Translations under genes and position numbers: made by a program | Shown here: in pieces, positions 18,124 through 28,206 of the stretch | Layout of the letters: every line of letters starts with the position of its first letter | Numbering within the stretch: the first letter of the stretch is position 1 | Assembly (NCBI GenBank): GCA_017744365.1 | Contig: JAGIBL010000005.1 | Span: 186,001-250,000 of the forward strand | Direction: 5' to 3' | DNA from: Nocardioidaceae bacterium | GTDB lineage: Bacteria; Actinomycetota; Actinomycetes; Propionibacteriales; Nocardioidaceae | DNA length: 64,000 nucleotides | Notes under the pieces: generated by a model | Told to the model about the DNA's origin: nothing | The model's input: only the letters and a program-made list of their open reading frames with translations | Database searches by the model: none

Positions 18124-19308
18124 ATGCGGATCGGTGACGAGCAACGGCGGGCACGGCTGGCGGTGCGGCACGGCCTGGCCACCCCGTACGACGACGTCGC
18201 CACCGCGACCGCTGCGATGACCTGCTGGCACGCGACCGAGCCGGCCTCGGTGCACCTGGCCGTGCGCGCACGCACCGGCGCGACCCTGGCCGAGGTCGAC
18301 GATGCCCTGTACGACAAGCGCGCGGTGGTCAAGCAGCTGGCGATGCGCCGCACCGTCTTCGCCTTTCCGCGCAACCTGCTGCCCGCGGTCTGGGGGAGTG
18401 CCGCGGCCCGGGTCGCCGCGCAGCAGCGTGCCCAGCTCGCCCGCGACGTCGAGAAGAACGGCATCGCCACCGACGGCCCCGCCTGGGTCGCCGAGCACAC
18501 CACCGCCGTGCACGACCTGCTGCGCACCGACGGGCCGATGACCACGACGCGGCTGCGCTCCGCGCTGCCCGCGCTGGAGGCGCGGCTGTCGATCTCGCCG
18601 GGCAAGGCCTACGGCGGCGAGTTTCCGATCGCGCCGCGGGTGCTGACCGTGCTCGCGGCCTCCGGGGTCGTCGTGCGCGGCCGCAACGACGGCGGCTGGA
18701 AGACCTCGCGGCCGCTGTGGACCGCGGTCGAGGACTGGCTGCCGGACACGGCCGGCCCGCTGCCGGAGGCCGAGGGCTACGCGGCGCTGGTCAGGTCCTG
18801 GCTGCACTCGTTCGGCCCGGGCACGGAGGCCGACCTCGTCTGGTGGCTCGGCGCGACCAAGGCGGCGGTGCGGCGCGCGCTGGCGGATGTCGGTGCGGTC
18901 GAGGTCGGGCTCGAGGACGGCACCGGATTCGTCCTCGCCGACGACCTCGACGACGTGCCCGCGCCGGAGCCGTGGGCAGCGCTGCTCCCGGCGCTCGACC
19001 CGACCACGATGGGCTGGAAGGAGCGCGGGTTCTACCTGGGCCCCCACGCCGAGGCGCTCTTCGACCGCAACGGCAACGGCGGCCCGACGGCCTGGTGGGA
19101 CGGCCGGATCGTCGGCGGCTGGCGACAGCACCCGAACGGCACCGTCGTGGTCGTCCCCGCCGAGCCGCTGCCGAAGCGGGCGGCGACGGCGCTCGCCGAG
19201 GAGGCCGACCGGCTCACGGCCTGGCTCGACGGCGACGTGGTCAAGTCCATCTACCAGTCCCCGCTGGCCCGGGCGGCGGGGGAGGAGGCCCCGGCGGGTG
19301 CCGACTAG
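18124..19308 (+). CDS. Winged-helix DNA-binding domain protein (HTH_42/AlkZ-like)
   Basis: The 394-residue protein resembles the HTH_42 family, whose best-known members are DNA glycosylases AlkZ/YcaQ, but most actinobacterial members are uncharacterised. Recognisable blocks are ATAAMTCWHATEPASVHLAV near residue 35 and KRAVVKQLAMRRTVFAFP near 65. The C-terminal part includes SIYQSPLARAA. The AlkZ catalytic glutamine motif was not found with certainty, so glycosylase activity is not claimed. ATG 18124 was chosen because GGATGGAGG precedes it and the family usually starts here; the frame is open further upstream. Confidence 0.7.
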   Translation: MRIGDEQRRARLAVRHGLATPYDDVATATAAMTCWHATEPASVHLAVRARTGATLAEVDDALYDKRAVVKQLAMRRTVFAFPRNLLPAVWGSAAARVAAQQRAQLARDVEKNGIATDGPAWVAEHTTAVHDLLRTDGPMTTTRLRSALPALEARLSISPGKAYGGEFPIAPRVLTVLAASGVVVRGRNDGGWKTSRPLWTAVEDWLPDTAGPLPEAEGYAALVRSWLHSFGPGTEADLVWWLGATKAAVRRALADVGAVEVGLEDGTGFVLADDLDDVPAPEPWAALLPALDPTTMGWKERGFYLGPHAEALFDRNGNGGPTAWWDGRIVGGWRQHPNGTVVVVPAEPLPKRAATALAEEADRLTAWLDGDVVKSIYQSPLARAAGEEAPAGAD

Positions 19309-19329
19309 GTACAACTAGGCTGTCTCCTC

Positions 19330-20082
19330 GTGCGTGAACAGCCCGAGCAGCAGGCCCCACCGGTGCAGCGACTGCGGATCCGGTATGCCAAGCGCGGCCG
19401 GCTCCGGTTCACCAGCCACCGTGACTTCAGCCGGGCCTTCGAACGCGCCATCTTCCGGGCCCGGATCCCGATGGCCTACTCCTCGGGGTTCAACCCGCAC
19501 CCGCGGATCTCCTACGCCGGCGCGAGCCCGACCGGGGCGGCGAGCGAGGCCGAGTACCTGGAGATCGGCCTGGCCGAGGTGGTCGACCCGGGCGCCGTAC
19601 GGGAGGCCCTGGACGAGGCGCTGCCCACCGGCCTGGACCTGCTCGACGTGGTGGTCAGCAGCGGCGGCGCGCTCGCGGACCGGCTGGAGGCCTCGGTCTG
19701 GGAGATCACCGTCACCGGCGTCGACCCGGCGACCGCCCAGGCCGCCGTGGACCGGCTGCTGGCGATCGAGGAGGTCCTCGTCGAGCGGATGACCAAGAAG
19801 GGGCTGCGCACCTTCGACGCCCGGGCAGCGATCCTGGCGCTCGACGCGCGGGAGTGCGCGACGACGTACGCCGGCGAGGATTCGTGTGCGATACTCCGAG
19901 TGGTCTTGCGACACGGAACCCCGTCCGTGAGACCCGACGACGTTCTCGCCGCACTCCGCGAGATCTCGGGTACCCCGATCGGTTCGGCTGCTCTTGCGCA
20001 GCGCCTGGCACAGGGTCCCTGGGATTCCGAAGGCGGCACGGTGGGCGATCCGTTGCAGCCCGACCGCGACGCGGCCGGCTGA
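19330..20082 (+). CDS. TIGR03936 (DUF2344) radical-SAM-associated protein
   Basis: The 250-residue protein matches the TIGR03936 family: RLRIRYAKRGRLRFTSHRDFSRAFERA near the start, then IPMAYSSGFNPHPRISYAG and SEAEYLEIGL. Members usually sit beside, or are fused to, a TIGR03960 B12-binding radical SAM protein immediately upstream of rne. Here the upstream neighbour is instead the winged-helix gene, 21 bases away. The start is GTG 19330, with TAGGCT 8 bases upstream, so the mRNA may be leaderless. Function is unknown. Confidence 0.88.
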   Translation: MREQPEQQAPPVQRLRIRYAKRGRLRFTSHRDFSRAFERAIFRARIPMAYSSGFNPHPRISYAGASPTGAASEAEYLEIGLAEVVDPGAVREALDEALPTGLDLLDVVVSSGGALADRLEASVWEITVTGVDPATAQAAVDRLLAIEEVLVERMTKKGLRTFDARAAILALDARECATTYAGEDSCAILRVVLRHGTPSVRPDDVLAALREISGTPIGSAALAQRLAQGPWDSEGGTVGDPLQPDRDAAG

Positions 20083-20294
20083 GGAGCAGGTGACAGCTCT
20101 CCTCGGCGAGGCCCGCTGACCGCGGCTGGCTGACGCGGAGCGCTCCACTCGACGTACTGACACGGAGGGTGTCGTCGCCGACAGAAGGCTTCCGCCGCGG
20201 CGCATGCCCTGGTCACCTCCAGGCGGCACCGCGGCCGCGACCGCACGGTCGGCTCCGGCGCACGCCGGGGGCGACGTGCTAGAGGAGAGCAACC

Positions 20295-23105
20295 GTGCTC
20301 GACGCTGACACCACCAGCTCGGACGAACAGACCCCGCAGATCGACCCGGCCCCGCAGAACGACCCGGCCCCCGAGGCCGCGCCCGCCGCCGAGGCTCCCG
20401 CGCCGGCGAAGAAGACGGCCAAGAAGGCTGCCAAGAAGACCGCGGCCAAGAAGACCGCCGCGAAGAAGACCGCCAAGAAGGCTGCCGCCACCGCGGAGGC
20501 TCCGGGGGCTCCCGAAGGCGAGACCCCCGAGGCGGCCGAGGCTGCCGAGGCGCCGGCCAAGAAGGCGGCGAAGAAGACCACGAAGAAGGCCGCCAAGAAG
20601 GCGGCCGCTCCCGAGACCGAGGCGACCCCGGCCGGCGAGACCGCCGAGGAGACCGACGCCTCCGCCCCGGGCGCGCCAATGGTGCTCTTCCAGGTGCCGG
20701 AGAAGACGGCCGCGCCGCCGCGCAAGCGGGCCGCCAAGGCGACGGCCGCCGCCGCGCCGGAGAACGCGCCCGAGAAGGCGCCCGAGGACGAGGCCGCCGA
20801 GACCGGTGCGGAGGCTGCCGACGAGGCCGCTCCCGCCAAGAAGACGGCGAAGAAGGCCGCCAAGAAGACCGCCCAGAAGACGGCCAAGAAGGCAGGCAAG
20901 AAGGCTGCCAAGGCCGCGGAGGCGCCAGCCGAGGAGCCGGAGGAGCCGGCCGAGCCCGCCGAGGCCGAGGCGGAGCCCGAGGAGGGCGGCGAGGCCGGGG
21001 AGGGCGAGGGCCCGCGCCGTCGTCGCCGCCGGGGAGGCCGTCGTCGTCGCCGGGGCGGTGGCGAGGGCGAGAGCGACTCCGATGCCGAGGACGGCGAGTC
21101 CGACGAGGCCGGTGACGAGGACGAGGGCGAGGCCGAGGAGGCCGGTTCCCGTCGTCGCCGTACGCGCACCCGGAACCGGGCCCCGCGCAACCCCGAGGAC
21201 GAGATCACCAGCGTCAGCGGCTCGACCCGGCTGGAGGCCAAGAAGCAGCGCCGCCGCGAGGGCCGCGAGGCCGGCCGCCGGCGCGCGCCGATCGTCAGCG
21301 AGGCCGAGTTCCTGGCCCGCCGCGAGGCGGTCGACCGGGTGATGGTGATCCGCCAGCGCGATGACCTGACCCAGATCGGTGTGCTCGAGGACAAGGTGCT
21401 CGTCGAGCACTACGTGGCCCGCGAGTCGCAGACCTCCCTGATCGGCAACATCTACCTCGGCCGGGTGCAGAACGTGCTGCCCTCGATGGAGGCGGCGTTC
21501 ATCGACATCGGCAAGGGCCGCAACGCGGTGCTCTACGCCGGCGAGGTGAACTGGTCGGCGCTCGGCCACCCGGACGGCCAGGCGCGCAAGATCGAGTCGG
21601 TGCTCAAGTCCGGCCAGACCATCCTGGTCCAGGTGACCAAGGACCCCGTCGGTCACAAGGGCGCCCGGCTCACCGGCCAGATCAGCCTGCCGGGCCGGTT
21701 CCTGGTCTACGTGCCCGACGGCAACACCTCGGGCATCTCCCGCAAGCTTCCCGACACCGAGCGCAACCGGCTCAAGACGCTGCTCAAGGAGATCGTGCCG
21801 GACACCGCCGGCGTGATCGTCCGGACCGCGGCCGAGGGCGCCAGCGAGGACGAGCTGACCAAGGACGTCGAGCGGCTGACCGCGCGCTGGTCCGACATCG
21901 AGGCCAAGGTGAAGGCCGGCAAGGGCCCCGAGCTCCTGTACGGCGAGCCGGACCTGACCCTGAAGGTGGTCCGCGACCTGTTCACCGAGGACTTCTCCCG
22001 GCTGGTCGTCCAGGGCGACGACGCCTGGGACCTGGTCGACGGCTACGTCGAGCACGTCGCGCCGGACCTGCGCGACCGGCTCGAACGCTACGAGCCGGAG
22101 AACGGCAAGGACGTCTTCGCGTCGTACCGGATCGACGAGCAGATCGCCAAGGGCCTGGACCGCAAGGTCTGGCTGCCCTCGGGCGGCTCGCTCATCATCG
22201 ACCGCACCGAGGCGATGACCGTCGTCGACGTGAACACCGGCAAGTTCACCGGCTCCGGCGGCAACCTCGAGGAGACGGTCACCAAGAACAACCTGGAGGC
22301 GGCCGAGGAGGTCGTCCGCCAGCTCCGGCTGCGCGACATCGGCGGCATCATCGTGGTCGACTTCATCGACATGGTCCTGGAGTCCAACCGGGACCTGGTG
22401 CTGCGTCGGCTGGTGGAGTGCCTGGGCCGCGACCGGACTCGCCACCAGGTCGCCGAGGTCACCTCGCTCGGCCTGGTGCAGATGACCCGGAAGCGGATCG
22501 GCACCGGCCTGCTGGAGGCCTTCGGCACCGAGTGCGAGCACTGCAAGGGCCGAGGCGTCATCATCCACGACCACCCGGTCGACTCCGGTTCCAAGGGCGG
22601 TGGCAACGGTGCCGCCGAGGAGCCGCGGGGTCGCCGTGGCCGCGGGCGTGGCCGGGGCAAGAACAACGAGGCCGCCGGGCCGGCCGAGCCGCCGAAGCCC
22701 GCCGGTCCGCCGTCCCCGATGGCGCTTGCCGGCTCCAAGCCGCACACGCCCGAGGAGCTCGAGGCGATCAACGGCGAGCTTCCCGAGGAGGAGCTGGTCG
22801 AGGACGCGCCGGTCGAGATCGCCGTGGAGGAGTCCGCGGTCGAGGAAGCGGTCGAGGAAGCCGTCGAGGAAGCCGTCGAGGTCGCCCCGCCGGCCCCCGT
22901 CGTGGTGACCACCACGCGCCGTCGCCGGGCCGCCGGTCGCCCTGCCGGCCCCGCGGGCGGTGCACCGGCTGAAGCTCCTGCCGAGACGCCGGAGCCGGCC
23001 GAGGCCCCGGCGAGCACCGACGAGAGCGCGGAAGAGGCCGAGGAGGGCGCCGAGCACGCCGTCCTGCACGTGCCGATCAAGAAGAAGGGCTCCCGCAAGC
23101 GCTGA
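20295..23105 (+). CDS. rne: Ribonuclease E/G
   Basis: The 936-residue protein starts at GTG 20295 behind GAGGAGAG. Residues 1-310 are an unusual extension of alternating Ala/Lys (AKKTAKKAAKKTAAKK) and acidic Glu/Ala tracts. The catalytic core (about 320-790) begins VDRVMVIRQRDDLTQIGVLE with the S1 segment IYLGRVQNVLPSMEAAFIDIG, the DNase I-like part with TVVDVNTGKF and DIGGIIVVDFIDM, and the zinc link CEHCKGRG. A second disordered tail follows. The enzyme processes rRNA, tRNA and mRNA. The 212-base upstream gap has no gene and may be an autoregulatory leader. Confidence 0.96.
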   Translation: MLDADTTSSDEQTPQIDPAPQNDPAPEAAPAAEAPAPAKKTAKKAAKKTAAKKTAAKKTAKKAAATAEAPGAPEGETPEAAEAAEAPAKKAAKKTTKKAAKKAAAPETEATPAGETAEETDASAPGAPMVLFQVPEKTAAPPRKRAAKATAAAAPENAPEKAPEDEAAETGAEAADEAAPAKKTAKKAAKKTAQKTAKKAGKKAAKAAEAPAEEPEEPAEPAEAEAEPEEGGEAGEGEGPRRRRRRGGRRRRRGGGEGESDSDAEDGESDEAGDEDEGEAEEAGSRRRRTRTRNRAPRNPEDEITSVSGSTRLEAKKQRRREGREAGRRRAPIVSEAEFLARREAVDRVMVIRQRDDLTQIGVLEDKVLVEHYVARESQTSLIGNIYLGRVQNVLPSMEAAFIDIGKGRNAVLYAGEVNWSALGHPDGQARKIESVLKSGQTILVQVTKDPVGHKGARLTGQISLPGRFLVYVPDGNTSGISRKLPDTERNRLKTLLKEIVPDTAGVIVRTAAEGASEDELTKDVERLTARWSDIEAKVKAGKGPELLYGEPDLTLKVVRDLFTEDFSRLVVQGDDAWDLVDGYVEHVAPDLRDRLERYEPENGKDVFASYRIDEQIAKGLDRKVWLPSGGSLIIDRTEAMTVVDVNTGKFTGSGGNLEETVTKNNLEAAEEVVRQLRLRDIGGIIVVDFIDMVLESNRDLVLRRLVECLGRDRTRHQVAEVTSLGLVQMTRKRIGTGLLEAFGTECEHCKGRGVIIHDHPVDSGSKGGGNGAAEEPRGRRGRGRGRGKNNEAAGPAEPPKPAGPPSPMALAGSKPHTPEELEAINGELPEEELVEDAPVEIAVEESAVEEAVEEAVEEAVEVAPPAPVVVTTTRRRRAAGRPAGPAGGAPAEAPAETPEPAEAPASTDESAEEAEEGAEHAVLHVPIKKKGSRKR

Positions 23106-23115
23106 CCGGCTCGTT

Positions 23116-23145
23116 TTGACCCTGCGCGGCCCGACCGCGTAAAGT
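23116..23145 (+). promoter_or_regulatory. rplU-rpmA promoter
   Basis: A -35 box TTGACC (23116-23121) and a -10 box TAAAGT (23140-23145) are separated by 18 bases, 11 bases after the rne stop. Transcription would start near 23152, leaving a leader of about 80 bases before rplU. Confidence 0.65.
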
Positions 23146-23231
23146 TGACCCTCGGTGTGCTTGCGCGCACCCGCCTTTTCCGTCGCATCGACGGAACCCC
23201 AGATTTGAACCGACGAGAGAGTGAGTCCGCC

Positions 23232-23534
23232 GTGTACGCGATCGTGCGGAGTGGCAGCAAGCAGCAGAAGGTTGCTGTGGGCGATGTCATCGAGATCGAC
23301 AAGACCGACGAGGCCGTGGGCGCGTCCCTGAGCCTGCCGGTCGTCATGGTCGTGGACGGCGAGAAGGTCACCGCTTCCGGGCTGGACAAGGCCGCCGTGA
23401 CCGTCGAGGTCCTCGGCGCCACCAAGGGCCCGAAGATCGTCATCCAGAAGTACAAGAACAAGACCGGCTACAAGAAGCGCCAGGGTCACCGCCAGAAGTA
23501 CACCCAGGTCAAGGTCACCGACATCAAGCTCTGA
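23232..23534 (+). CDS. rplU: 50S ribosomal protein L21
   Basis: The 100-residue protein [17 protein letters not shown] to [11 protein letters not shown] is a normal-length bL21, including the C-terminal GHRQKYT motif that binds 23S rRNA. The start is GTG 23232 with GAGAGAGTGAG upstream; the open frame extends further 5' but that part is not L21-like. It has its own promoter and lies 33 bases before rpmA, the usual pairing. Confidence 0.97.
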   Translation: MYAIVRSGSKQQKVAVGDVIEIDKTDEAVGASLSLPVVMVVDGEKVTASGLDKAAVTVEVLGATKGPKIVIQKYKNKTGYKKRQGHRQKYTQVKVTDIKL

Positions 23535-23567
23535 CCTCCGGTCAGCAACACACCAAGGACTGAAGAG

Positions 23568-23822
23568 ATGGCACACAAGAAGGGCGCGGCGTCCACCAAG
23601 AACGGCCGCGACTCGAACGCCCAGCGCCTCGGCGTGAAGCGGTTCGGCGGTCAGCTGGTCAACGCCGGCGAGATCATCGTCCGCCAGCGCGGCACCCACT
23701 TCCACCCCGGTGCGGGCGTGGGCCGTGGTGGCGACGACACCCTGTTCGCGCTGGTCGCGGGCAACGTCGAGTTCGGCACCCGTCGCGGTCGCCGCGTGGT
23801 CAACATCGTCCCGTCGGAGTGA
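23568..23822 (+). CDS. rpmA: 50S ribosomal protein L27
   Basis: The 84-residue protein begins [20 protein letters not shown], the standard bL27 N-terminus that reaches the peptidyl-transferase centre, with no cleavable Firmicute-type extension. [18 protein letters not shown] is the conserved central block. Its neighbours rplU and obgE are the standard order. Confidence 0.97.
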   Translation: MAHKKGAASTKNGRDSNAQRLGVKRFGGQLVNAGEIIVRQRGTHFHPGAGVGRGGDDTLFALVAGNVEFGTRRGRRVVNIVPSE

Positions 23823-23858
23823 CCGGGCGACCGACCACCACCTAGTTCTTTCCACGTT

Positions 23859-23886
23859 GGGCGTCCCTGATCTGCCAGGGGCGCCC
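23859..23886 (+). terminator. Hairpin between rpmA and obgE
   Basis: An 11-bp stem with one G-U pair (GGGCGTCCCTG with CAGGGGCGCCC) closes a 6-base loop. Only TT follows, so it is a weak intrinsic terminator or an mRNA-end stabiliser 37 bases after rpmA and 28 bases before obgE. Confidence 0.55.
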
Positions 23887-23913
23887 TTCGTGCTGTAGCG
23901 GAAGGGAGCACCG

Positions 23914-25392
23914 ATGGCCGTCCCCACCTTCGTGGACAGCGTCACGCTGCACGTCGTCGCCGGGCGCGGGGGCAACGGTGTCGCCTCGGTGCACCGCGAG
24001 AAGTTCAAGCCGCTCGGTGGCCCCGACGGCGGCAACGGCGGTCCCGGCGGCTCGGTGATCCTCCGGGTCGACCCGGACGTGACCACGCTCATCGACTACC
24101 ACCACAGCGGCACCCGCAAGGCCGGCCACGGCGGCCACGGCGCCGGCGGGCACCGCAACGGCCACCACGGCGAGGACATCGTGCTCGCGGTCCCGGACGG
24201 CACCGTCGTCACCGAGGACGGCGAGCTGGTGGCGGACCTGGTCGGCGCCGGCACCGAGCTGGTCATCGCCGAGGGCGGTCGCGGGGGACTGGGCAACGCG
24301 GCGCTGGCCTCGGCCAAGCGGAAGGCGCCCGGCTTCGCCCTGCTGGGCGAGCCCGGCGAGGACCGGACCATCGCGCTGGAGCTCAAGGTCGTGGCGGACG
24401 TCGGTCTGGTCGGCTACCCCAGCGCCGGCAAGTCCAGCCTGATCGCGGCGCTCTCGCGAGCCCGGCCCAAGATCGCCGACTACCCGTTCACCACCCTGGT
24501 GCCGAACCTCGGCGTGGTCCGCGCCGGCGACGTGACCTTCACCGTCGCCGACGTGCCCGGCCTGATCGAGGGCGCCAGCGAAGGCCGCGGTCTCGGTCAC
24601 GACTTCCTGCGGCACATCGAGCGCTGCGCCGCGCTGGTGCACGTGGTCGACCTGGCCACCCTCGAGCCCGGCCGCAACCCGGTCGAGGACCTCGACGTCA
24701 TCGAGGGCGAGCTGCAACGGTACGGCGGGCTGGAGGACCGGCCCCGCCTGGTCGCGCTCAACAAGGCCGACCTGCCCGACGGCCGCGAGATGGCCGAGCT
24801 GGTCGTCGAGGAGATCCGGACCAGGGGCTGGCCGGTCTACGTGGTCAGCGCGGCCAGCCGGGACGGGCTCAAGGAGCTCACCTTCGCGATGGCCGAGATC
24901 GTCCAGGCCGCCCGCAAGGAGCGCGTGGTGGAGAAGGCCGAGCGGATCGTGCTGCGCCCCAAGCCCAAGGGCTCCGGCGAGGAGTTCACGATCAGTGAGA
25001 CCGGGGAAGGCTGGCGCGTGCGCGGCGAGAAGCCCGAGCGCTGGGTCCGCCAGACCGACTTCAGCAACGACGAAGCCGTCGGCTTCCTGGCCGACCGGCT
25101 CAACCGGATCGGCATCGAGGCCAAGCTGCTCGAGCTCGGCGCGGTCGAGGGCGACCCGGTGCTGATCGGGCCCGCCGACAACGCGGTCGTCTTCGACTTC
25201 AAGCCCGGGCTGGACGCCGGTGCGGAGATGCTCGGGCGCCGTGGCGAGGACCAGCGCTTCAGCGAGTCCCGGCCCGCGGCCCAGCGCCGTCGCGAGATCG
25301 ACGAGGCGATGCCCGAGCGCGGTGAGTTCGAGACCCGCGCGGACGTGGCCCGCCGGCTCGACGCCCGGGACAGCGCCGAGGACGAGGACTGA
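23914..25392 (+). CDS. obgE: GTPase ObgE/CgtA
   Basis: The 492-residue protein has the glycine-rich Obg fold (1-160; [14 protein letters not shown]), a G domain with Walker [11 protein letters not shown] near residue 168, [10 protein letters not shown] and NKAD, and a C-terminal OCT domain after about 340 followed by an acidic tail. Obg acts in 50S assembly and stress response. Its ATG follows GGAAGGGAG. The stop overlaps the proB start (TGATG), so the two are coupled. Confidence 0.97.
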   Translation: MAVPTFVDSVTLHVVAGRGGNGVASVHREKFKPLGGPDGGNGGPGGSVILRVDPDVTTLIDYHHSGTRKAGHGGHGAGGHRNGHHGEDIVLAVPDGTVVTEDGELVADLVGAGTELVIAEGGRGGLGNAALASAKRKAPGFALLGEPGEDRTIALELKVVADVGLVGYPSAGKSSLIAALSRARPKIADYPFTTLVPNLGVVRAGDVTFTVADVPGLIEGASEGRGLGHDFLRHIERCAALVHVVDLATLEPGRNPVEDLDVIEGELQRYGGLEDRPRLVALNKADLPDGREMAELVVEEIRTRGWPVYVVSAASRDGLKELTFAMAEIVQAARKERVVEKAERIVLRPKPKGSGEEFTISETGEGWRVRGEKPERWVRQTDFSNDEAVGFLADRLNRIGIEAKLLELGAVEGDPVLIGPADNAVVFDFKPGLDAGAEMLGRRGEDQRFSESRPAAQRRREIDEAMPERGEFETRADVARRLDARDSAEDED

Positions 25393-26507
25393 TGACCCGC
25401 GCCGCGGTGACCGAGGCCAAGCGCGTCGTGGTCAAGGTCGGCTCGTCCTCGCTGACCACCGCGGCCGGTGGCATCGACCCCGACCGGGTCCGCGGCCTGG
25501 TCGACACCCTCGCCCGCGCCCACGCGACCGGCGTCGAGGTCGTGCTGGTCTCCTCGGGCGCGATCGCCGCCGGGCTGGCCCCGCTCGCCCTGAAGAGGCG
25601 CCCGCGCGACCTGGCCCGGCAGCAGGCGGCCGCCTCGGTCGGCCAGGGCCTGCTGGTGCACCGGTACACCGAGGAGTTCGCGCGGCACGGGCTGGTCACC
25701 GGCCAGGTGCTGCTCACCGTCGACGACGTCACCCGGCGCGGTCACTACCGCAACGCGCAGCGCACCTTCGTGACCCTGCTCGGGATGGGCGTGGTCCCGG
25801 TCGTCAACGAGAACGACACCGTGGCCACCAGCGAGATCCGCTTCGGCGACAACGACCGGCTCGCCGCGCTGGTCGCGCACCTGGTGCACGCCGACCTGCT
25901 GGTGCTGCTCTCCGACGTCGACGGCCTGTACGACGGCCCGCCGGGCTCGGAGGGGAGCACGCTGCTCGCCGACGTACGCGGGGAGGACGACCTGGCCCAG
26001 GTGACGATCGGCAAGGCCGGCGCGGCCGGGGTCGGCACCGGCGGCATGGTCACCAAGATCGAGGCCGCCCGGATCGCCACCGGAGCAGGCATCCCGGTCG
26101 TGCTCACCGACGCCGCGCACGCCTCCTCGGCGCTGGCCGGCGAGCGCACCGGCACGCTGTTCCACGCCACCGGCAAGCGCCGGCCGACCCGGCTGCTCTG
26201 GCTGGCGCACGCCACCGAGGGCAAGGGCGTCATCACCGTCGACGCGGGCGCGGTGCGGGCGCTGACCGAGCGGCGCGCCTCGCTGCTGCCCGCCGGGATC
26301 ACCGGGGTGGCCGGCACCTTCGCCGACGGCGATCCCGTCGACCTGGCCGGTCCGGACGGCCAGGTGCTCGCCCGCGGGCTGGTGAACTACGACTCCGCCG
26401 AGCTGCCCACGCTGATGGGTCGCTCCACCCGCGAGCTCGCGCGCGAGCTGGGGGCGTCGTACGAGCGTGAGGTCGTGCACCGCGACGACCTCACCCTGCT
26501 CGACTAG
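25392..26507 (+). CDS. proB: Glutamate 5-kinase
   Basis: The 371-residue enzyme phosphorylates glutamate in the first step of proline synthesis. The amino-acid kinase domain runs to about 260 (VVKVGSSSLTT, VLVSSGAIAAG, VVNENDTVATSEI, LVLLSDVDGLY, TGGMVTKIEAA). A PUA domain follows, with GVITVDAGAVRALTERRASLLPAGI. It overlaps obgE by 1 base and is separated from proA by one small gene. Confidence 0.97.
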   Translation: MTRAAVTEAKRVVVKVGSSSLTTAAGGIDPDRVRGLVDTLARAHATGVEVVLVSSGAIAAGLAPLALKRRPRDLARQQAAASVGQGLLVHRYTEEFARHGLVTGQVLLTVDDVTRRGHYRNAQRTFVTLLGMGVVPVVNENDTVATSEIRFGDNDRLAALVAHLVHADLLVLLSDVDGLYDGPPGSEGSTLLADVRGEDDLAQVTIGKAGAAGVGTGGMVTKIEAARIATGAGIPVVLTDAAHASSALAGERTGTLFHATGKRRPTRLLWLAHATEGKGVITVDAGAVRALTERRASLLPAGITGVAGTFADGDPVDLAGPDGQVLARGLVNYDSAELPTLMGRSTRELARELGASYEREVVHRDDLTLLD

Positions 26508-26595
26508 ACCAAGGTGCTGATTTCGGCATTTCACCCGCTGTTGCCGCTGCGTTCCAGCAGACTGGTGCCGTTCGACCCCGAGTGGGAGGTGGCGC

Positions 26596-26940
26596 GTGGG
26601 TCCTGGGCAGGGCGGGCGATTGTGGCATGTCACCGTGACCGTCACCGGTGACCCGGTGGAGCCACTCCTGGTGCGGTCGGCGCTGAACCGGCTCACCGAG
26701 GAACGCCCGTTCATCGGACCCGTGGGCTTCACCGGCCAGGGCGCGTCGGTCAGCTACTGGGACGAGGGCGACTCGATGCTCGACGTCGCCTCGCTGGCTC
26801 TGCGGATGTGGGACGAGCACCGGACCTCCGCCGGCCTGCCCTCCTGGGAGGTCGTCGGCCTCGAGGTCGTCGAGAAGTCGGTGCACGACGCCCGCAGCCG
26901 CCCCGGCTTCGGCTCGGCCCCGCAGTCCTTCCAGCTCTGA
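26596..26940 (+). CDS. Conserved hypothetical protein between proB and proA
   Basis: The 114-residue protein has no signal peptide or membrane segment and an alpha/beta-looking composition (LWHVTVTVTGDPVEPLLVRSALNRL at the start; SWEVVGLEVVEKSVHDA near the end). The start is GTG 26596 behind GGAGGTG. Coding bias matches its neighbours. It lies 88 bases after proB and 21 before proA. No family function is recognised. Confidence 0.65.
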   Translation: MGPGQGGRLWHVTVTVTGDPVEPLLVRSALNRLTEERPFIGPVGFTGQGASVSYWDEGDSMLDVASLALRMWDEHRTSAGLPSWEVVGLEVVEKSVHDARSRPGFGSAPQSFQL

Positions 26941-26961
26941 GCAACGCCGTACTCTTTCCCC

Positions 26962-28206
26962 ATGTCCGACCTGATCGCCGCTGCCGCACGCCGTGCGCGG
27001 GCCGCGGCCACCGAGCTCGCGGTGACGAGCCGAGCCGCCAAGGACACCGCCCTGCGGGCGATGGCCGACGCGCTGCTCGCGCACACCGACGAGATCCTCG
27101 CCGCCAACGCCGAGGACATCGCCTCGGCCGAGGCCTCTGGGACCCCCGCCCACCTGATCGACCGGCTCCGGCTCGACGAGTCCCGGGTCGCCGGGATGGC
27201 CCAGGGGCTGCGCGAGGTGGCCGACCTGCCGGACCCGGTGGGCGAGGTGAAGCGCGGCTCGACGCTGGCCAACGGTCTGGAGCTGCGCCAGGTGAGCGTG
27301 CCGTTCGGCGTGGTCGGCGTGATCTACGAGGCCCGGCCCAACGTCACCGCCGACGCGGCCGGGATCTGCCTCAAGAGCGGCAACGCCGTGCTGCTGCGCG
27401 GTTCCTCCAGCGCACTGCGCTCCAACACCGCCGTGGTCGCGGTCCTGCGTGAGGCCGTCGCCGCCTCCGGGCTGCCCGCGGACGCGGTCCAGCTCGCGCC
27501 GGGGGAGGGCCACGACGCGGTCAAGGAGCTGATGCGTGCCCGCGGCCTGGTCGACCTGCTCATCCCGCGCGGCGGCGCCGGCCTGATCCGCACCGTGGTC
27601 GAGGAGTCGACGGTGCCGGTGATCGAGACCGGCGTCGGCAACTGCCACGTGTACGTCGACGCCGCCGCCGACCTGGACATGGCGCTCGACATCGTCATGA
27701 ACTCCAAGACGCACCGCACCTCGGTCTGCAACGCCGCCGAGTCGCTGCTCGTGCACGCCGACGTCGCCGAGGCCTTCCTGCCGCGGGTCGTCGCCGCGCT
27801 GCAGGACGCCGGCGTCACCATCCACGGCGACAGCGCCTTCACGTCGTACGACGGGGTGGTGCCGGCCACCGAGGAGGACTGGGACACCGAGTACCTCGCC
27901 CTGGACATCTCGGCTGCCGTCGTACCGGACCTCGAAGCCGCGATCTCGCACATCCGCGAGCACTCCTCGGGCCACACCGAGGCGATCGTCACCGGCTCGG
28001 TGGCGGCCGCGCGCCGGTTCACCGCGGCGGTCGACTCGGCCGCGGTGATGGTGAACGCCTCGACCCGGTTCACCGACGGCGGCGAGTTCGGCTTCGGCGC
28101 CGAGATCGGCATCTCCACCCAGAAGCTGCACGCGCGCGGGCCACTCGGACTGCCGGAGATGACCTCGACCAAGTACGTGGTCACCGGCGACGGACACGTC
28201 CGCTGA
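26962..28206 (+). CDS. proA: Gamma-glutamyl phosphate reductase
   Basis: The 414-residue enzyme reduces glutamyl-5-phosphate in proline synthesis. The catalytic cysteine is in [15 protein letters not shown] near residue 258; [20 protein letters not shown] and the C-terminal [19 protein letters not shown] are conserved. TACTCT ends 6 bases before ATG 26962, indicating a leaderless transcript with its own promoter rather than simple read-through from proB. Confidence 0.97.
   Translation: MSDLIAAAARRARAAATELAVTSRAAKDTALRAMADALLAHTDEILAANAEDIASAEASGTPAHLIDRLRLDESRVAGMAQGLREVADLPDPVGEVKRGSTLANGLELRQVSVPFGVVGVIYEARPNVTADAAGICLKSGNAVLLRGSSSALRSNTAVVAVLREAVAASGLPADAVQLAPGEGHDAVKELMRARGLVDLLIPRGGAGLIRTVVEESTVPVIETGVGNCHVYVDAAADLDMALDIVMNSKTHRTSVCNAAESLLVHADVAEAFLPRVVAALQDAGVTIHGDSAFTSYDGVVPATEEDWDTEYLALDISAAVVPDLEAAISHIREHSSGHTEAIVTGSVAAARRFTAAVDSAAVMVNASTRFTDGGEFGFGAEIGISTQKLHARGPLGLPEMTSTKYVVTGDGHVR

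Noticed and set aside
18124-19308. DNA glycosylase AlkZ
   Set aside because: Overall similarity fits the HTH_42 superfamily, but a catalytic glutamine motif could not be located with confidence, so no glycosylase activity is claimed.
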